NCBI GenBank assembly: GCA_000226015.1
Contig: JH154139.1
Span: forward strand, 186,641 to 219,798
Source of the DNA: Mnemiopsis leidyi
Taxonomy: Eukaryota > Ctenophora > Tentaculata > Lobata > Bolinopsidae
Direction: 5' to 3'
DNA length: 33,158 nucleotides
The notes under the pieces are model-generated. The model had not been told where the DNA came from. It worked only from the letters and a program-made list of their open reading frames with translations, and searched no databases. Both the position numbers and the translations under genes were made by a program. Of the stretch, positions 1-12,900 are shown piece by piece. The stretch's first letter is position 1; the number at the start of each line of letters is the position of its first letter.

Positions 1-3000
1 CCATCAATTATGCGATTCCAGATTTGTCATACAAATCCCGTTGTTTAGGATCCTCTGAAAAGTTTTTACCGTGAGATCAAAGTGGTCACTCTGAAAATAT
101 CAATAAGAATCACACGCGGAAAGCAATTCGTGTGTTTTAAACTTTTAAAATTTTAAATTTGATCTGACGTCTGAAAGGCAGATCTTAATCTCAATAGCAG
201 AACTGATTTACAAATCGTATTTTCTAACTTTGTTGTTGTATTTCCAGTAAACGTTGTAACTGCGATCGTTCATGGGGTTCGGGAATTTGCAGGTAAATTC
301 GTAGCTATCTCCCTCGTAAGAAGTTTCCCTGCAAAAGATTGGAATTTGCTGCAGCATCCAAAGCAGTTGAGGTATTGTCGATTTGCCGGTACCAGCTCAC
401 ATAAAGCTATAACGGAGTGATTAAGATTGGCTATCATTTATTATTTACTAAGACAACACCGAACAAACTGGGTGAAGATCAGTGCAGATGTTGGTTATAA
501 CAAACCCATATTTCCCGGGTCCATCAATCGGTTGAGCGGGGATTACATCGACCGTTACTGGTGCAGACTCGAACTCATGTACATCAGGACAGAACTGATC
601 ATAGATCTTTCCCTTGCAGGTGTAATTCTTCAGAGTATTATCGTTAGATCCAGAGTGTTTTACTTTCAGAGACACTGACATCTGCTCTATCAGACCGTTG
701 TTAGTTTGAACGGTGTTTTCATCTATTGTCCTGTACTCCAAGATTTCAGCACCATCTTCAAACCTGGTTTAAACGTAGAAACGTAGAAAAAATCTGGGCA
801 ATTAAGGTTATCTCAATCTACAATGAAATCAAAAAATTACTTGTAAAACAGTCTGAAAGTAAGCAAGTGTATTTTATTTTCGTCGATTTAAAATTAAGCT
901 TAAATTTAAGCGATCTATTTATAAGTAAATTCAGGCTGAAGGCTAAGGTTCGTACCACGAGATGGACTTGGCTCCACCAGGGATATTGCAGCTGAGTGTC
1001 ATGGTGAAACCAGCCAACACTTTTGTCGAAGAGCTGCTTATCATAGCCTCTGAAAAGGATATGATTACGTAAAACATTTACGCGGATAGAAATTTGTATA
1101 AAATGTAGCGGAATTCAAAGCTCCAAGGTGCAGATCATCCTTTTAAAGTTTTTAGGACACATGGATTGAGGACAAGTAGAGTAGTGGAATTAAATCTTAC
1201 TTCGTGAAATTAGTCTTTGGCTTGCAGAAAAGATCGGATACCCAGAAGCTCCTTTCGAATCTGTTTCAAACGTACATTTGTAGACTCCATCATCCTTATT
1301 TGTCACATTGACAACAGAGTACTGAAGTGATTCTGAAACATCCAATGACCTCGCTTTCCCATTAGGAAGATACACAATGGATGTTCTCAGTCCTACATTA
1401 ACTGACTCAATGTCTCCTTCAAAGGTGCACCCCAATGAGGCATCCCGTTCCTTTTGATAATCAACAAAGGTACACTTTTTATTGGCCGCAACATCGACTT
1501 TGAGAATGGTCACATGAGTCGAGGTCGAAATAGTACGTTCTTGGCCGGATGTCTGCTTGTCAAAGAAGGTGAACTTGCAGGTGTATCGCCCATCAACGAC
1601 GTTTTCATCTCCTTTAAGTGTGACATTGCTGAAGTACCTCAGCCCCCCTGTAGTGCCAGACAAAACAGAATTCACCATGATCTTCCGCACTCCATCAAAC
1701 TGGATCTTGTTACCGTTAAAGGACCACTCTACATCACTGGGCACCTTATCTGCATCCAGCTGACACTGCATCTTCGAGACACCGTCCTCGGCGTACACCA
1801 GCGGCGTCGTGACGTCATCATCAGTAGTCCAGCTGTAGTCACTAAGAATCACACTCTCTCTGACGACAACTCTTGTAGTGCCTGTCACCACATCTCCATC
1901 AGGGAACGACAGGGAACAAGTGTACACTCCCGAGTTTTCCTTCAGACTAACTTCAGATATCTCCAACTTGAAGGTTTGGAGGTTGCTCGTGTCGTTAAAC
2001 TTTCCAGTTTCGATGGTTATAGATTCGTCCTCGTCATTGAGAGGCTGTGATTTGTAGAACCATGCCATCGTCCCTTCCTCAGTGCCTTCATACTGACACT
2101 CAAGATAGATAGCTCCGTCAGTACTGTAGAGCACATCATCTTTTGCCTTCAACACTGCAAAATTTATTATCAAAATTTATTATCAAAATTTATTATCAAA
2201 ATTTATTATTAATCATAACATTAACATTAATTAATTTCATCGAAACTCTTATAATTGAATTCATCGTAACTTGGCAGACGAATTTTTCTAGAGCGCTCAA
2301 CAAGTAGTGAATACAAAATTAACTTAACATATATCCTATTCTTAATAGAAATATTGAAATATCAAGTAAGAAACATTTCCGCACTTCTCACAGCAAGATC
2401 CATGGTAGCGGTCACATTGAGACTATCAGTTTTCCAGACGCACTCGTAATTCCCACTGGCACTGACATCAACATTGGTAATCGTCAGGGTGCTTTCTTGG
2501 GTATTTGAAGCGTCGTTAAATTGTCTTGTGTCGACATCGAAATTTGAGCTGGAAGTATTGACAGGCTTCTTGCTTTCTCCTCCCGTGGTCTGGGGAGGGA
2601 AATTGAACTATTTTTGTTATAACCTCTTGTTTATAGGGGTGAGACTTGAGAGAATATTAGACTTGCGCATAAACTTAATAAAACTGAAGTTTGCTGTATA
2701 CAGGGATTTAAACAAACTATGAAATTATAGTTAACGTAAAAACATTTGGATATACTATGAGGGCATTAGATATGAGGAAATCCAAAAGAAAGCAATTCCA
2801 GTCTTACCATGTACCATGTGACATTGCTCGGTTCCCTGAACCCTCTGTAAACGCAGGTGAACTTGACTTCCTCGTCTAGGTCATGTACAAAACGGGGTGA
2901 GTCAGTCGTGAAGGAGGCACCTGGCGGGGATTATTAACATTAAAGTACATTTATAGATTTCTTCCCGGTTGAGTTTGCGAGCACTATAATACTACGTTTA

Positions 3001-3997
3001 TCTTGCATAAGGCATAAGGTATTTGTAAATTTAAGGTAACGTTTCGTCAAGTCACGCAAAAAGATTCAATCACGAAAACTGAGAGGTGTGGTAAAATTTT
3101 CTGTTTGAAATATAAATTAAGTTCCTACCAATGAAATAAACTTGAGTCTCCAAGTCAGTCTTTATATCATCTTGGAAGATAACAGAGCATGTGTACTGCC
3201 CCTCATTTCCGGACTTCAGAGACGTGAAGGTCAGAGTGTGCACGTGCAGATCATTCTGTCCGGTCTTCACAGTTTCATTCCTTATCTCAATCTGGAATAT
3301 TCATTAAACGCTCATTATCGGTCACTAAATGAATTATTTTACCCAAAGTTTAAAATCAACAAAAATGTATGTGTTATATACCTCCTAAACTTTACTGACC
3401 CTATTTTCGTCCTTCTCAACAACATCCCCACTCTTGTCCATCCAGAATACAGATTTAGGAGGGACGTTTCCCCAGACAAGGCAAGTCAGGACAGCACTAC
3501 CGTCAGCTTTTGTGTAGGACCTGGGTTCAATAGAGGCCCCGTACGTGTCTAGATCCGCTACAGACTCAACGGAGAACATTTCCGGGTCCTCCCACGTCGC
3601 CTTACACTTCAGTTCGTTGTTGTAAAGAGGAGATTTGGTGATGTCGCGAACTGTCAGAGTGGATTTTAGACGTTTGTCGGACCCGACAGGGTCGGCTTCT
3701 AATTGGGTGATCTCTATGTTTTCTATTTCCTCAAGTAGTTCAATGCTTCCTGAAAGGATGTAATATTGTAATGAGCATATTGGTACATGAGTCGCAGACA
3801 GTAGTAAATAAAGACCGATTTTTGCTTTAAATCTTCAGTTTAAATTAAGGTACAACTACAATTCTCTGTTCCTCATCTCTTACCGATGAACCAGGAGAAG
3901 TTGACATTGTTGCTATCACCCGCCACCAGGCATGTAAAGGTTTTATCTGTTACGTTTTGAGGCACTGGTAGGTAACTTTCCAGCTCCTCGACAAAAT
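1..3997 (-). other. Ig-like domains 16-23 (exons 32-41)
   Basis: Ig16 covers exons 32-33 (FTCLVA, FSWFIG, LKCKAT). Ig17 runs from the second part of exon 33 into exon 34 (VLTCLV, VFWMDK, QYTCSV). Ig18 is exons 35-36 (FTCVYR, VTWYM, NYECVW). Exon 37 (1201-2154, 954 bp) holds three Ig domains in a row: LECQYE/VYTCSL, MQCQLD/YTCKFT and LGCTFE/YKCTFE. Ig22 is exons 38-39, with the Trp codon split (LSCNIP, SISW|FEDG, YTCKGK). Ig23 begins in exon 40 (FTCKFP, VYWKYN) and should end in exon 41 (NNGICM) at the window edge. Exon 41 reaches an in-frame TGA at 4-6, but a GTATGA donor lies before it, so I cannot say whether the gene ends here or continues. Confidence 0.78.
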
Positions 3998-6900
3998 CTG
4001 AGGTGAGTTATTCGATAGACTTATGCAGAAGCTTTTGTGTTATAGTAATAGGGAGGGGAAAATCATAATGTCACAGACAAAACATAACCCACCAAATGGA
4101 GCCAACTTTCATGGTAACAACATACCTCTCTTGTACACAATGGTATTGACTTGTTTATCTGGATATGGTTGAGTAACTATCCCCTCATTTTCCTCGATAT
4201 CAAATTTTATTATCCCCTTAACTTCAACAGGGTCTGCTCCTTCATCAAGCTTACTCATATCAACAGTTAGGTTGAACTTAATGGAACTGCGAGGTTCGAT
4301 AACATGATGTCCCGGCGTGAATGCTGTGTGTTTAACACTGTCATATACTTCGTTGTTGATTAACCAGGTGACATTAGAGCTGACCTCGCTGACGTAGGTA
4401 AAACTGATTTCAGTTGGGTTGTAGGTGTACTTGGGGAGCTCTGTGTAATCTGAGATTGAGAATTATGATTTGTAAGGTCGAGAGAAATTAATTAAATATT
4501 TCACACTTTGGTCCCAATGGAAATGCGGAAAATTGGGGTTTTGTGACTCAGTCAAGTCAGATTCTCAAGGACAAACATTGCAAAATTGAGAAAATGGTAG
4601 GTGGACGTTTTAGCTAGAGGACTATATAATAGCAAACTGACTTTTCAGCTTAATGGTCTGATTTGTGGACTATTTATCTAAAAAATCCCATTGAGCTTAA
4701 TGTTAATAGTATTGTGATGACACCTTTGCCCAAACGTAACGTGCAGAGTTTTATAATGACATGAAAATCCCGCAAACTTACTAAAAACGGATACTCGAGT
4801 ATACTTTGACATGACGTCCCCATTCTTCATGTGGAAGTCACAGAAGAATTCCTCATTACTCTTCACTGTTCTGCTGTAGGTAAGCACTGTTTTATAGGTG
4901 TTTTCGTCTGATTTGTTGTTGTTAACCTGGGTGGTTTCTGTGATAGTGTGATCAAGAGACAGCATATTACTTAGGGAGAAAAAGATCGGCCAAAAATTTA
5001 ACAAGATCCCAATTATATCGAACAACAACAGCACCAATTTTGACTAAAATCTACTATTATTAATAACTGTCCCCAGATCAAGGAGCAGAAGTCTATCGTA
5101 TGACTAAAGTCTAATCTAAGGTTAGTTTTTTTATTTGCTTACTTGTATTCTTATATTTACTTAGTTTAATTCTTTTATTTACTTGTATTCTTATATTTAC
5201 TTTAATTCTTTTATTTGCTCACTTTTATTCTTTTATTTACTTACTTGTATTCTTTTATTTACTTACTAGTATTCTCATATTTACTTACTTTAATTCTCAT
5301 ATTTACTTACTTGTATTCTTCTATTTACTTACTTGTATTCTCATATTTACTTACTTGTATGAACTCCGCATAGTCCCCCTCAGAGAACCGTCCTGAAGGG
5401 GTTCTCCACTCCACAAAATCTACAGCAGGTAAATCTCCACGATACACACATTGTAACTCTTGTATTTTTCTTCTTCCTTCGTGTTCGTGTACCAGAGTAA
5501 GGTTCTTGAAGGATGACTGGAATTCTGAAAGAAGTGCCATTGATCATTATGAAATTAAATGTTCACTTAAAATCTGGTCAGGTATTGTTTACAACAGCCA
5601 TAGGACAATCAAAATTGATAAAATGTTGCCCGACCTTTGATTATATACTGTGGACTTCAGTAAATCATTTCGAAATTACTAATTCCAAGTTCCATGTCTT
5701 ACCTCGCACAATTACACAAGAAGTATTAGATTTGAAGGGACCATTAGTTTCACCATCGTAGTAGATTGAAACATTACAAAAGTAATTTCCAGTAAGCTCG
5801 AAACTGTCCGTTTTGAAAGTGTACTCAGATGTGCTTCCGTTACTTGACCCAGAAGACTCAAACAACACATTCGTGTTGTCACTTTCCTTGTACCACGAGA
5901 AATGAGGGGTCCCCGTGTTTTCAGTTACTTTGCATGTCAATGTAACGTTATCACCCGCAGTTACTGTCACGTCTCTAGGACTCGTGATGTCTGAATAAGT
6001 GTGAGAAATTCAGTTATGTTTTATTAGACTAAAACACTGAAATTAAACTGCTGAATTGCTATTTCGCGGCCATCTTTTGTCGGATTTGTGCAGACTTACC
6101 GAAGACATTGTAGGACAAGCTCCTTGTAGCGTTACTGGCTATTCCAAACGGCTCGGAGTACACCAAACATGTAAAGCTAGTATCGTTAGCAGAACTTATC
6201 TTCAGCATGGACTTTCCTGTCTCCGACCTAGTTTCATTCTTTTCTTCTTCTCGACCAAGCTCGTCAATGCGATACCACTTGAATCTTAAATCTTCGATTC
6301 TGAATGAGAAAAATTGCCATTATTTTTCCTCTTCCTCTTTATACATTGACTCACTAGCTTTGTCAGACTGAGTTATTCAAACAGATTAGTCTTTTCACAA
6401 GATATTGTCACTTGTCAGGTCGGAAGCCTCAGCAAAACAATTCAATGCTAATTTAAACATCCCCCAGCTGAGAGACTTTAAAGAGAAACATACATAAACA
6501 ATTCAGAAAATACATTCTCAACCTTGATTGTCGTGGGGTAGCTGAACATGTCAGTTCAGCAGAAAGTCCTCTCGTAACTTCACGTCCAATAGTCCGCAAT
6601 TCTGTGAAATAAAATAAGTGTAGTGCAAAGACTTATCATTGAAAAAATTGTACCCTTCCCCAAACAGCAATAATTCTTTCTGCTAGAATTGACACAAATA
6701 TAAAGAAACGAGAAACTAGATAATTGTCGACTTACCTATGACATCCAAAGTAATCGTATCAAACTTTTTCTCCCCATTTCCAGGCATAAACCAACATTCA
6801 ATGCTATTGCTTGTGTCTGACTCTGATAAATTCGTAAGCTTAAGAATACTCTGACTGACAAACTCAGGCGTGTTTTTGACTGGGTAGGAATCTCCTGTAA

Positions 6901-9900
6901 TATTCTGTTCAACTCCCTCCACAGTCTTTCGCCAGAAGATAGATACAGGATCTTTACTGTAGGCGGTACACAGTAATTCTCGGTCGTCACCCTCCGCTGC
7001 CATGACATATTCTCTTTCAGCCACCATGCCTGATAGATGTGATGTGCTTATTCAAGTTTTAGCGGTCAATCTTTTAGCGGTCTGTAAAGATTGACTTGAT
7101 TTATGATTATCTGAATGACAAATAATAGAAGTTGTTATCAGCAATCAACCTCGTCTTAAAAGACTACAGTCAACAAAACACCATGTTACATAACTAAACC
7201 AACTTACTACTTGACTTATCACTACTTGACTACAACTTACTTCTGCACTACTTGACTACAACTTACTTCTACACTACTTGACTACAACTTACTTCACACT
7301 ACTTGACTACAACTTACTTCACACTACTTGACTACAACTTACTTCTACACTACTTGACTACAACTTACTTCCACACTACTTGACTACAACTTACTTCTAC
7401 ACTACTTGACTACAACTTACTTCTACACTACTTGACTACAACTTACTTCTACACTACTTGACTACAACTTACTTCTACACTACTTGACTACAACTTACTT
7501 CCACACTACTTGACTACAACTTACTTCTACACTACTTGACTACAACTTACTTCCCCACTACTTGACTACAACTTACTAGTCATGAGTATGGTGACTTTGT
7601 CGCTGACCAGAGGAGAGGAGGCGGAGATACCAGAGTATTTGCCGACACAGTGATACTTCTTGTTTGTAACACTGACGTCCACTCTTAGACTTAGCTCACT
7701 GACCCACATGTTGTCATCAGCACTGTTGGGTACAGTGTCTTAATAATTCTGTAAAATACATAAACACGCTGCGCGAATGCGTACGTGATGATTTTCTGTA
7801 ATTTTCTATCAGATAGAACCCGCAGAGATAGATGTCTTACAGATTCATAATATGGCGTTTTATTATAGACGCCATCACGTGGTACAAACGATTTGTGAAC
7901 TCTCCCTAAAAAAGAATGGAACTCGATGTTTCAACAATCCGTAAAAAGAACCATTACCTCAGAAAACTATCTACGCTGCCCCCTTTAAATTGCACATCAT
8001 CCTCGTACCATTCAATAGTAGGTTCTGTCAGATCGCTATTATAGTCCAGAGCGCAGGATATAGATACCTGTGCATGTAGAAGTATTTAAAAACGAACATT
8101 CGGATCAAGAAATTTGATGCTATCTCAAGGAAAGCAATTTGCTTTAGCAACTAAGCAAAAATGACTCGCTCTCAGTTTGCCTTTCACTCTATTTTATTTC
8201 AATTTGGTTTTGCTTTCAGTTCCACCAGATTTTACCCATCGACAGAAAAAGAAAGAAGAACTTTACCGTGTCCCCCTAAACAGAAAACTGAAGGAAGAAC
8301 GTTACCGTGCCCTCCTAAACATAAAACTGAAAGAAGAACTTCACCATGTCCACCTAAACAGAAAACTGAAAGAAGAACTTTACCGTGTCCCCCAAAACAG
8401 AAAACTGAAAGAAGAACTTTACCGTGTCCCCCTAAACAGAAAACTGAAAGAAGAACTTTACCGTGTCCCCCTAAACAGAAAACTGAAAGAAGAACTTTAC
8501 CGTGTCCCCCTCATCAGCAACCACCACACCAGAGAAACTAGGGTGGAGATCCAGCACAATCACACTGACGTTCTTCTTGCTGTACTGTTCCTCGTCCAGC
8601 ACGCACGTGAAGTTTCCTCTGTCGTCTTTCGAGTTTACCTGGTCACGGTGCGGGGGTCGTTACTGTCGTTACTACTAGTTCAGTTTGCTGATAAACCCTT
8701 TTCTATTCGTTTGAATTTTTGGTCGCTAATCTGTAAAGATACTGTTATCTGTATAAGTGCAAAACAGCGGTCATCTGCTTGCTGTACTATGGATTTGAAA
8801 TTTGAACTCGTATTAATCTATAAACTTGAAAACTGTATTCGAGGTATACTACTCTCTACTTTAAAAATCAGAGAATTAAGCGATATCAAAAGAACTGTTG
8901 ATGCAATAAGGATATTGTTGTGGATCTTGCTACGAATCTGGCTAGCTTGTTAGATAGAAGCGGACAATTGTTGAGGAGTGCTGCAGCGGATCTGGCTAGC
9001 TTGTTAGATAGAAGCGGACAATTGTTGAGGAGTGCTGCAGCGGATCTGGCTAGCTTGTTAGATAGAAGCGGACAATTGTTGTGGAGTGCTGCAGCGGATC
9101 TGGCTAGCTTGTTAGATAGAAGCGGACAATTGTTGAGGAGTGCGGCAGCGGATCTGGATTGTTTGCAATGTGAACAGTTGGAAAAGCAGTCTAAAAAATC
9201 TGCTCAGTTGGATGCTGTACAAGAAACAGTTGAGGAAAAGTTTTCTAACTGGTCTGCCGTTGTTAAGAAGAATAGTGGTAACAAAATTGCACAGAAGAAA
9301 TGAAGAAATCTGTTAAATGTGCAATAAATGAGAGTGACAGAGAGTACAATATTACAATGTGGTAATGTTCAATGTCGAGGAGCAAGAAGAAGAAGATTCC
9401 AGCGAAAACTATGATGCTGATACTGCTTCAGACATCATGAACTCTGCTGGTCTCGATGCAGTTGAAGGACAATTTGCTACTGAACATATTGAAACATCGG
9501 ACAAGGATAAAAACCGGCCTCACGTTACTACTAAACAACTTTACAAGTACATACAACTTACTTATACCATTTTTACTTCTTTATCGCTAATTAATTATAC
9601 AATTTAACTTAATCACATTTTTACCATACTAACTATATTCTTCTTCTTCATAGGGAAATATACGGCGCTTGAAAAATAGCGTCACTGTGAGATAAGGCCA
9701 GGACGGCCTTTTTCTTTCTGATCCAGACATATTTACTATATTTGCTGCTTTACCTATATAAAATACTTATAAACTTAGCTTTACTACTTCACCATTTTAC
9801 TATATCAGTAAATGGTTTACTAACTATTACCTGTAGATCGTAAGTGGCGACCGTAGATACATTATCGTAAGTAATATTACTCGGAGTGATCCAATCCATT

Positions 9901-12900
9901 TCATCCACATCAAACCACCCAAGTTCATACAGTGCCTCGTGTGACTCCACTCGACACTCCAACCTAACGTTGACACCACTGGCGGTGGCGTAGACACGGG
10001 CCGGGTTTGTGATCTCTATGTCACTGAACTCGACGTTAGGGAAGGTGCTTTTCACGGACGGACCTTTTTCAAAGTTAAACTTGCAAGTGTAAGCGCCACT
10101 GTCTTCAGAGGTGGGTAACGTCAGATTTAGAAAGTAGACGATAATTGTGCTGTTACCCGTATCAATAGTTCTATTATCGTTAATTGCATTGCTAATGACG
10201 GACTCAGTGGGGCCGGTCCATGTGATGTTAACTGGGGCCTCATCCGAGTCTAGATAACATCCCAGGGGAAATGTGTTCGGACTAAACCCGTATAAATCGG
10301 TCAAATCTGGAAGATTATAGGATTTTCTTGTGTGTAAGGTAGAATTCGAGGTGTACACCTCATCACCAAAAGTGAAAGAACAAGATACGCTTCCAGCTAG
10401 AAATGAATAGATGAAGGCATCAGTTATCGTCAACTTGGTCGTGAATAGACCGTTCATAGGGGACTTGTCTGTAGAAATGTTGAACAAGCCCGGCAAATAA
10501 TCTTGTATCAAACTGATGTCGGAGTCTTTCGAGTACCTGTGAAGACGAATGCTTAGACTTAAGTTTGAACAATTGAACAAACCATTCCAAAACTCAAAAG
10601 TTAAAAACAAAAATAAGACTCAATGAGTTTTAAACAACCATTATGCTAACTAAGTTTAACTAAAAAATAACACTAAGTTCAACTAAACATGATTAATGAA
10701 TAATGATGCTAACTTAGTAAACTTACCAGACCGTTCTGTCTGGAACTAAAGAACTACCACCAACTCCCAGCTGACATTGCATCTCCACCTTACCATGACC
10801 TTTAGCCAGATAGTACTCAGGTCGCAACTTAGAGTGAAATCCTGGTAGAATAACGAGTCAGTTCAGTTAGAGTCAGATCAGTTAGTGTCAGTTCAGTTAT
10901 AGTCAGTTCAGTTGGAGTCAGATCATTAGTCAAGTAGTCAACAGTTAGTTAAGTAATTCAGCCTCTACCCTGAGGTACTTACTTGATGGATACCACAAAT
11001 ACAACTGAAATACAGGTAAAACAAGAAAACCTCTGTAGATGAGAGTAGTGTTGCTCTTCAGAGTAGCATCAGGCTGAGAGAACGAGTACACACAAGTAAT
11101 GTTCTTGTCCGGGTCAGAGTATCTTCTACTAGACACCACCAGGACGTCCGATCTGAAATAATGATTATATCAGGTGTCGTCAATGGAAAATCTAGTGTCG
11201 TCAATGGGAAAATCTGATATTGTCAATAGGAAATCTAGTATCGTCACCGGGAAAAATCTGATGTTGTCAACGGAAAATCTGATGTCGTCAACGGGAAAAT
11301 CTGGTGTCGTCAATGGGACAATCATGAGTCGTCAATGGGACAATGCGTTGTTGTCAATGAAAAAATCTGGTGTCGTTAAAGATAGATTAGATGAATTGTT
11401 TGCATTTCAGTTTTAAAAAAATATCTGAACCTCCTCATTGCTAGGCGGACGACCAGGTTCGCTATTATATTGAATCATTGTGTGCTTCATCGAGACCAAA
11501 AGTCTTATTTTTCAGTCCCCTAATTTCCAGCAAGCAGTAACGCCAGTAACCGCCAGAAAAACTACCCAATCTACGTACCTCAGCTTCTTATAATAAGAAA
11601 CAGGTAGAATAGCGTAGTTGTCCATGTCAGTGTCATCACCAGCCCCCAGGGGAGTGTCATCAACGTACCACGTGACCGTGTCTGGATCGTCTGTACCGAC
11701 GTAGCTACACGTGATGTTCACTGTCTCATTACTTGTTACCGTACTTTCCAGGGGTCGGATCGCTGAGAGGGAAGTTTGGGAATATTATATTTTATTCTAG
11801 TTTGTTTTAAGAAGGAATATTGGGTAAAAACAGTGTGGCGGAGTTACGTCTAGAAAGCGAATAACAATCTAAATAACATGATAGTTTACTAACTATAAAA
11901 TCAACTCAAGCAGTACAATTGTCCTACCATGTACGATAAACTTTGTAGTCGAGGAGAGTGTGTCGCCAACATTGTCGGCTGGGTGGAAGTGACAACCCAG
12001 AGACGCATTGTAGTTCTTAGTAACGAACTTTCGGCCCAGTTTGAGAGTTGTGTTCAAAAAACTGGTTTCGTTAATTGCATAAAACCCTCCCTACGAGAAA
12101 TATTCACATTGTACGTCAAATTAAATTAGAAGTTCGATTAAAATACAGAAATAAGATCTAGGTGCAAAAGTAAGGTTCAACTTCATTCTCAAAGCAGAGA
12201 TAAAACAGCTGCATTTCAATTTTCTATTTCACTATTTATGGTAATCTTTGTACTCTAAGAATTTATATTATACAAACGTACAACAAAACTTAAGTCACCT
12301 GGATGGACTTCGTGTCCTTATCATCCATGAAGTCAACATCTGTCCCATATTCATCCTGAACCGACCACGACACGTTACCGATATTGTCGTCTCCCCTGTA
12401 CTCGCAGAAGAAGGTGTAGTGGTCAGGCTCGCTGTCATCCTTGTCGTCACTTCCCGAGTTGTTGTCGTCAGTGTTGTTTACAGAGTTGTTCCTGTTGTCG
12501 TCATACATGTTGCCTTCGTCGTCGTAGTAGAAAGGTATGTTAAACAAAGAGTACTTCTCCAGTTTCTCCGATATTTCTGCAAGTGTTTGATATGTTAGTA
12601 GTCACTAAACCGCAGCTATATTGTTGATATGTTAGTAGTCACTAAACCGCAGCTATATTGTTGATATGTTAGTAGTCACTAAACCGCAGCTATATTGTTG
12701 ATATGTTAGTAGTCACTAAACCGCAGCTATATTGTTGATATGTTAGTAGTCACTAAACCGCAGCTATATTGTTGATATGTTAGTAGTCACTAAACCGCAG
12801 CTATATCGTGAGGAAATGATCACCAAGCGACATTAGAATATGCGATGGAAAGTTGCCTTTCATTTTTTGGTTAAATCTTGTAATATCATCTTACGCTGCG

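Larger units (their letters stand above)
7577..10841 (-). other. Ig-like domains 7-10 (exons 20-24)
   Basis: Ig7 is split at its Trp codon between exons 20 and 21 (MQCQLG ... TVW|YSKD ... SVSCSF). Exon 21 (9831-10536, 706 bp) also holds all of Ig8 (PLGCYL, NITWTG, AYTCKF) and the first half of Ig9 (VRLECRV, LGWFDV). Exon 22 completes Ig9 (NFTCVL) and starts Ig10, which continues in exon 23 (SISCALD, IEWYED) and exon 24 (KYHCVGKY). The exon 23 donor is placed at 7968 (GATA|GTTTTC) by phase; a GTAATG donor ten bases on would break the frame. The intron between exons 21 and 22 (8639-9830) is the longest in the gene and carries a retrotransposon relic. The next two introns downstream carry, or are bordered by, minisatellites. 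Confidence 0.8.

Noticed and set aside
360..400. Possible extra Ig exon reading VSWYRQIDNTSTAL on minus
   Set aside because: It leads to an in-frame stop and cannot be joined in phase. A direct join from 547 to 348 keeps frame, so this is probably intron.
1454..2050. 198-codon plus open frame
   Set aside because: Antisense shadow of the three-Ig exon 37; it shows no domain.
7195..7576. CRISPR-like regular array (also 12589-12808)
   Set aside because: Units are contiguous without unique spacers and the DNA is animal; these are minisatellites.
8161..8953. Two long plus-strand open frames (126 and 258 codons) with a repeated Pro/Cys or Leu/Lys pattern
   Set aside because: They are artefacts of reading through the 39-bp minisatellite and antisense exon 22; the minus strand has the Ig exon in correct phase.
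9690..9712. Hairpin plus T-run as a bacterial-type terminator
   Set aside because: The context is eukaryotic, so a rho-independent terminator makes no sense here; kept only as a weak inverted repeat.
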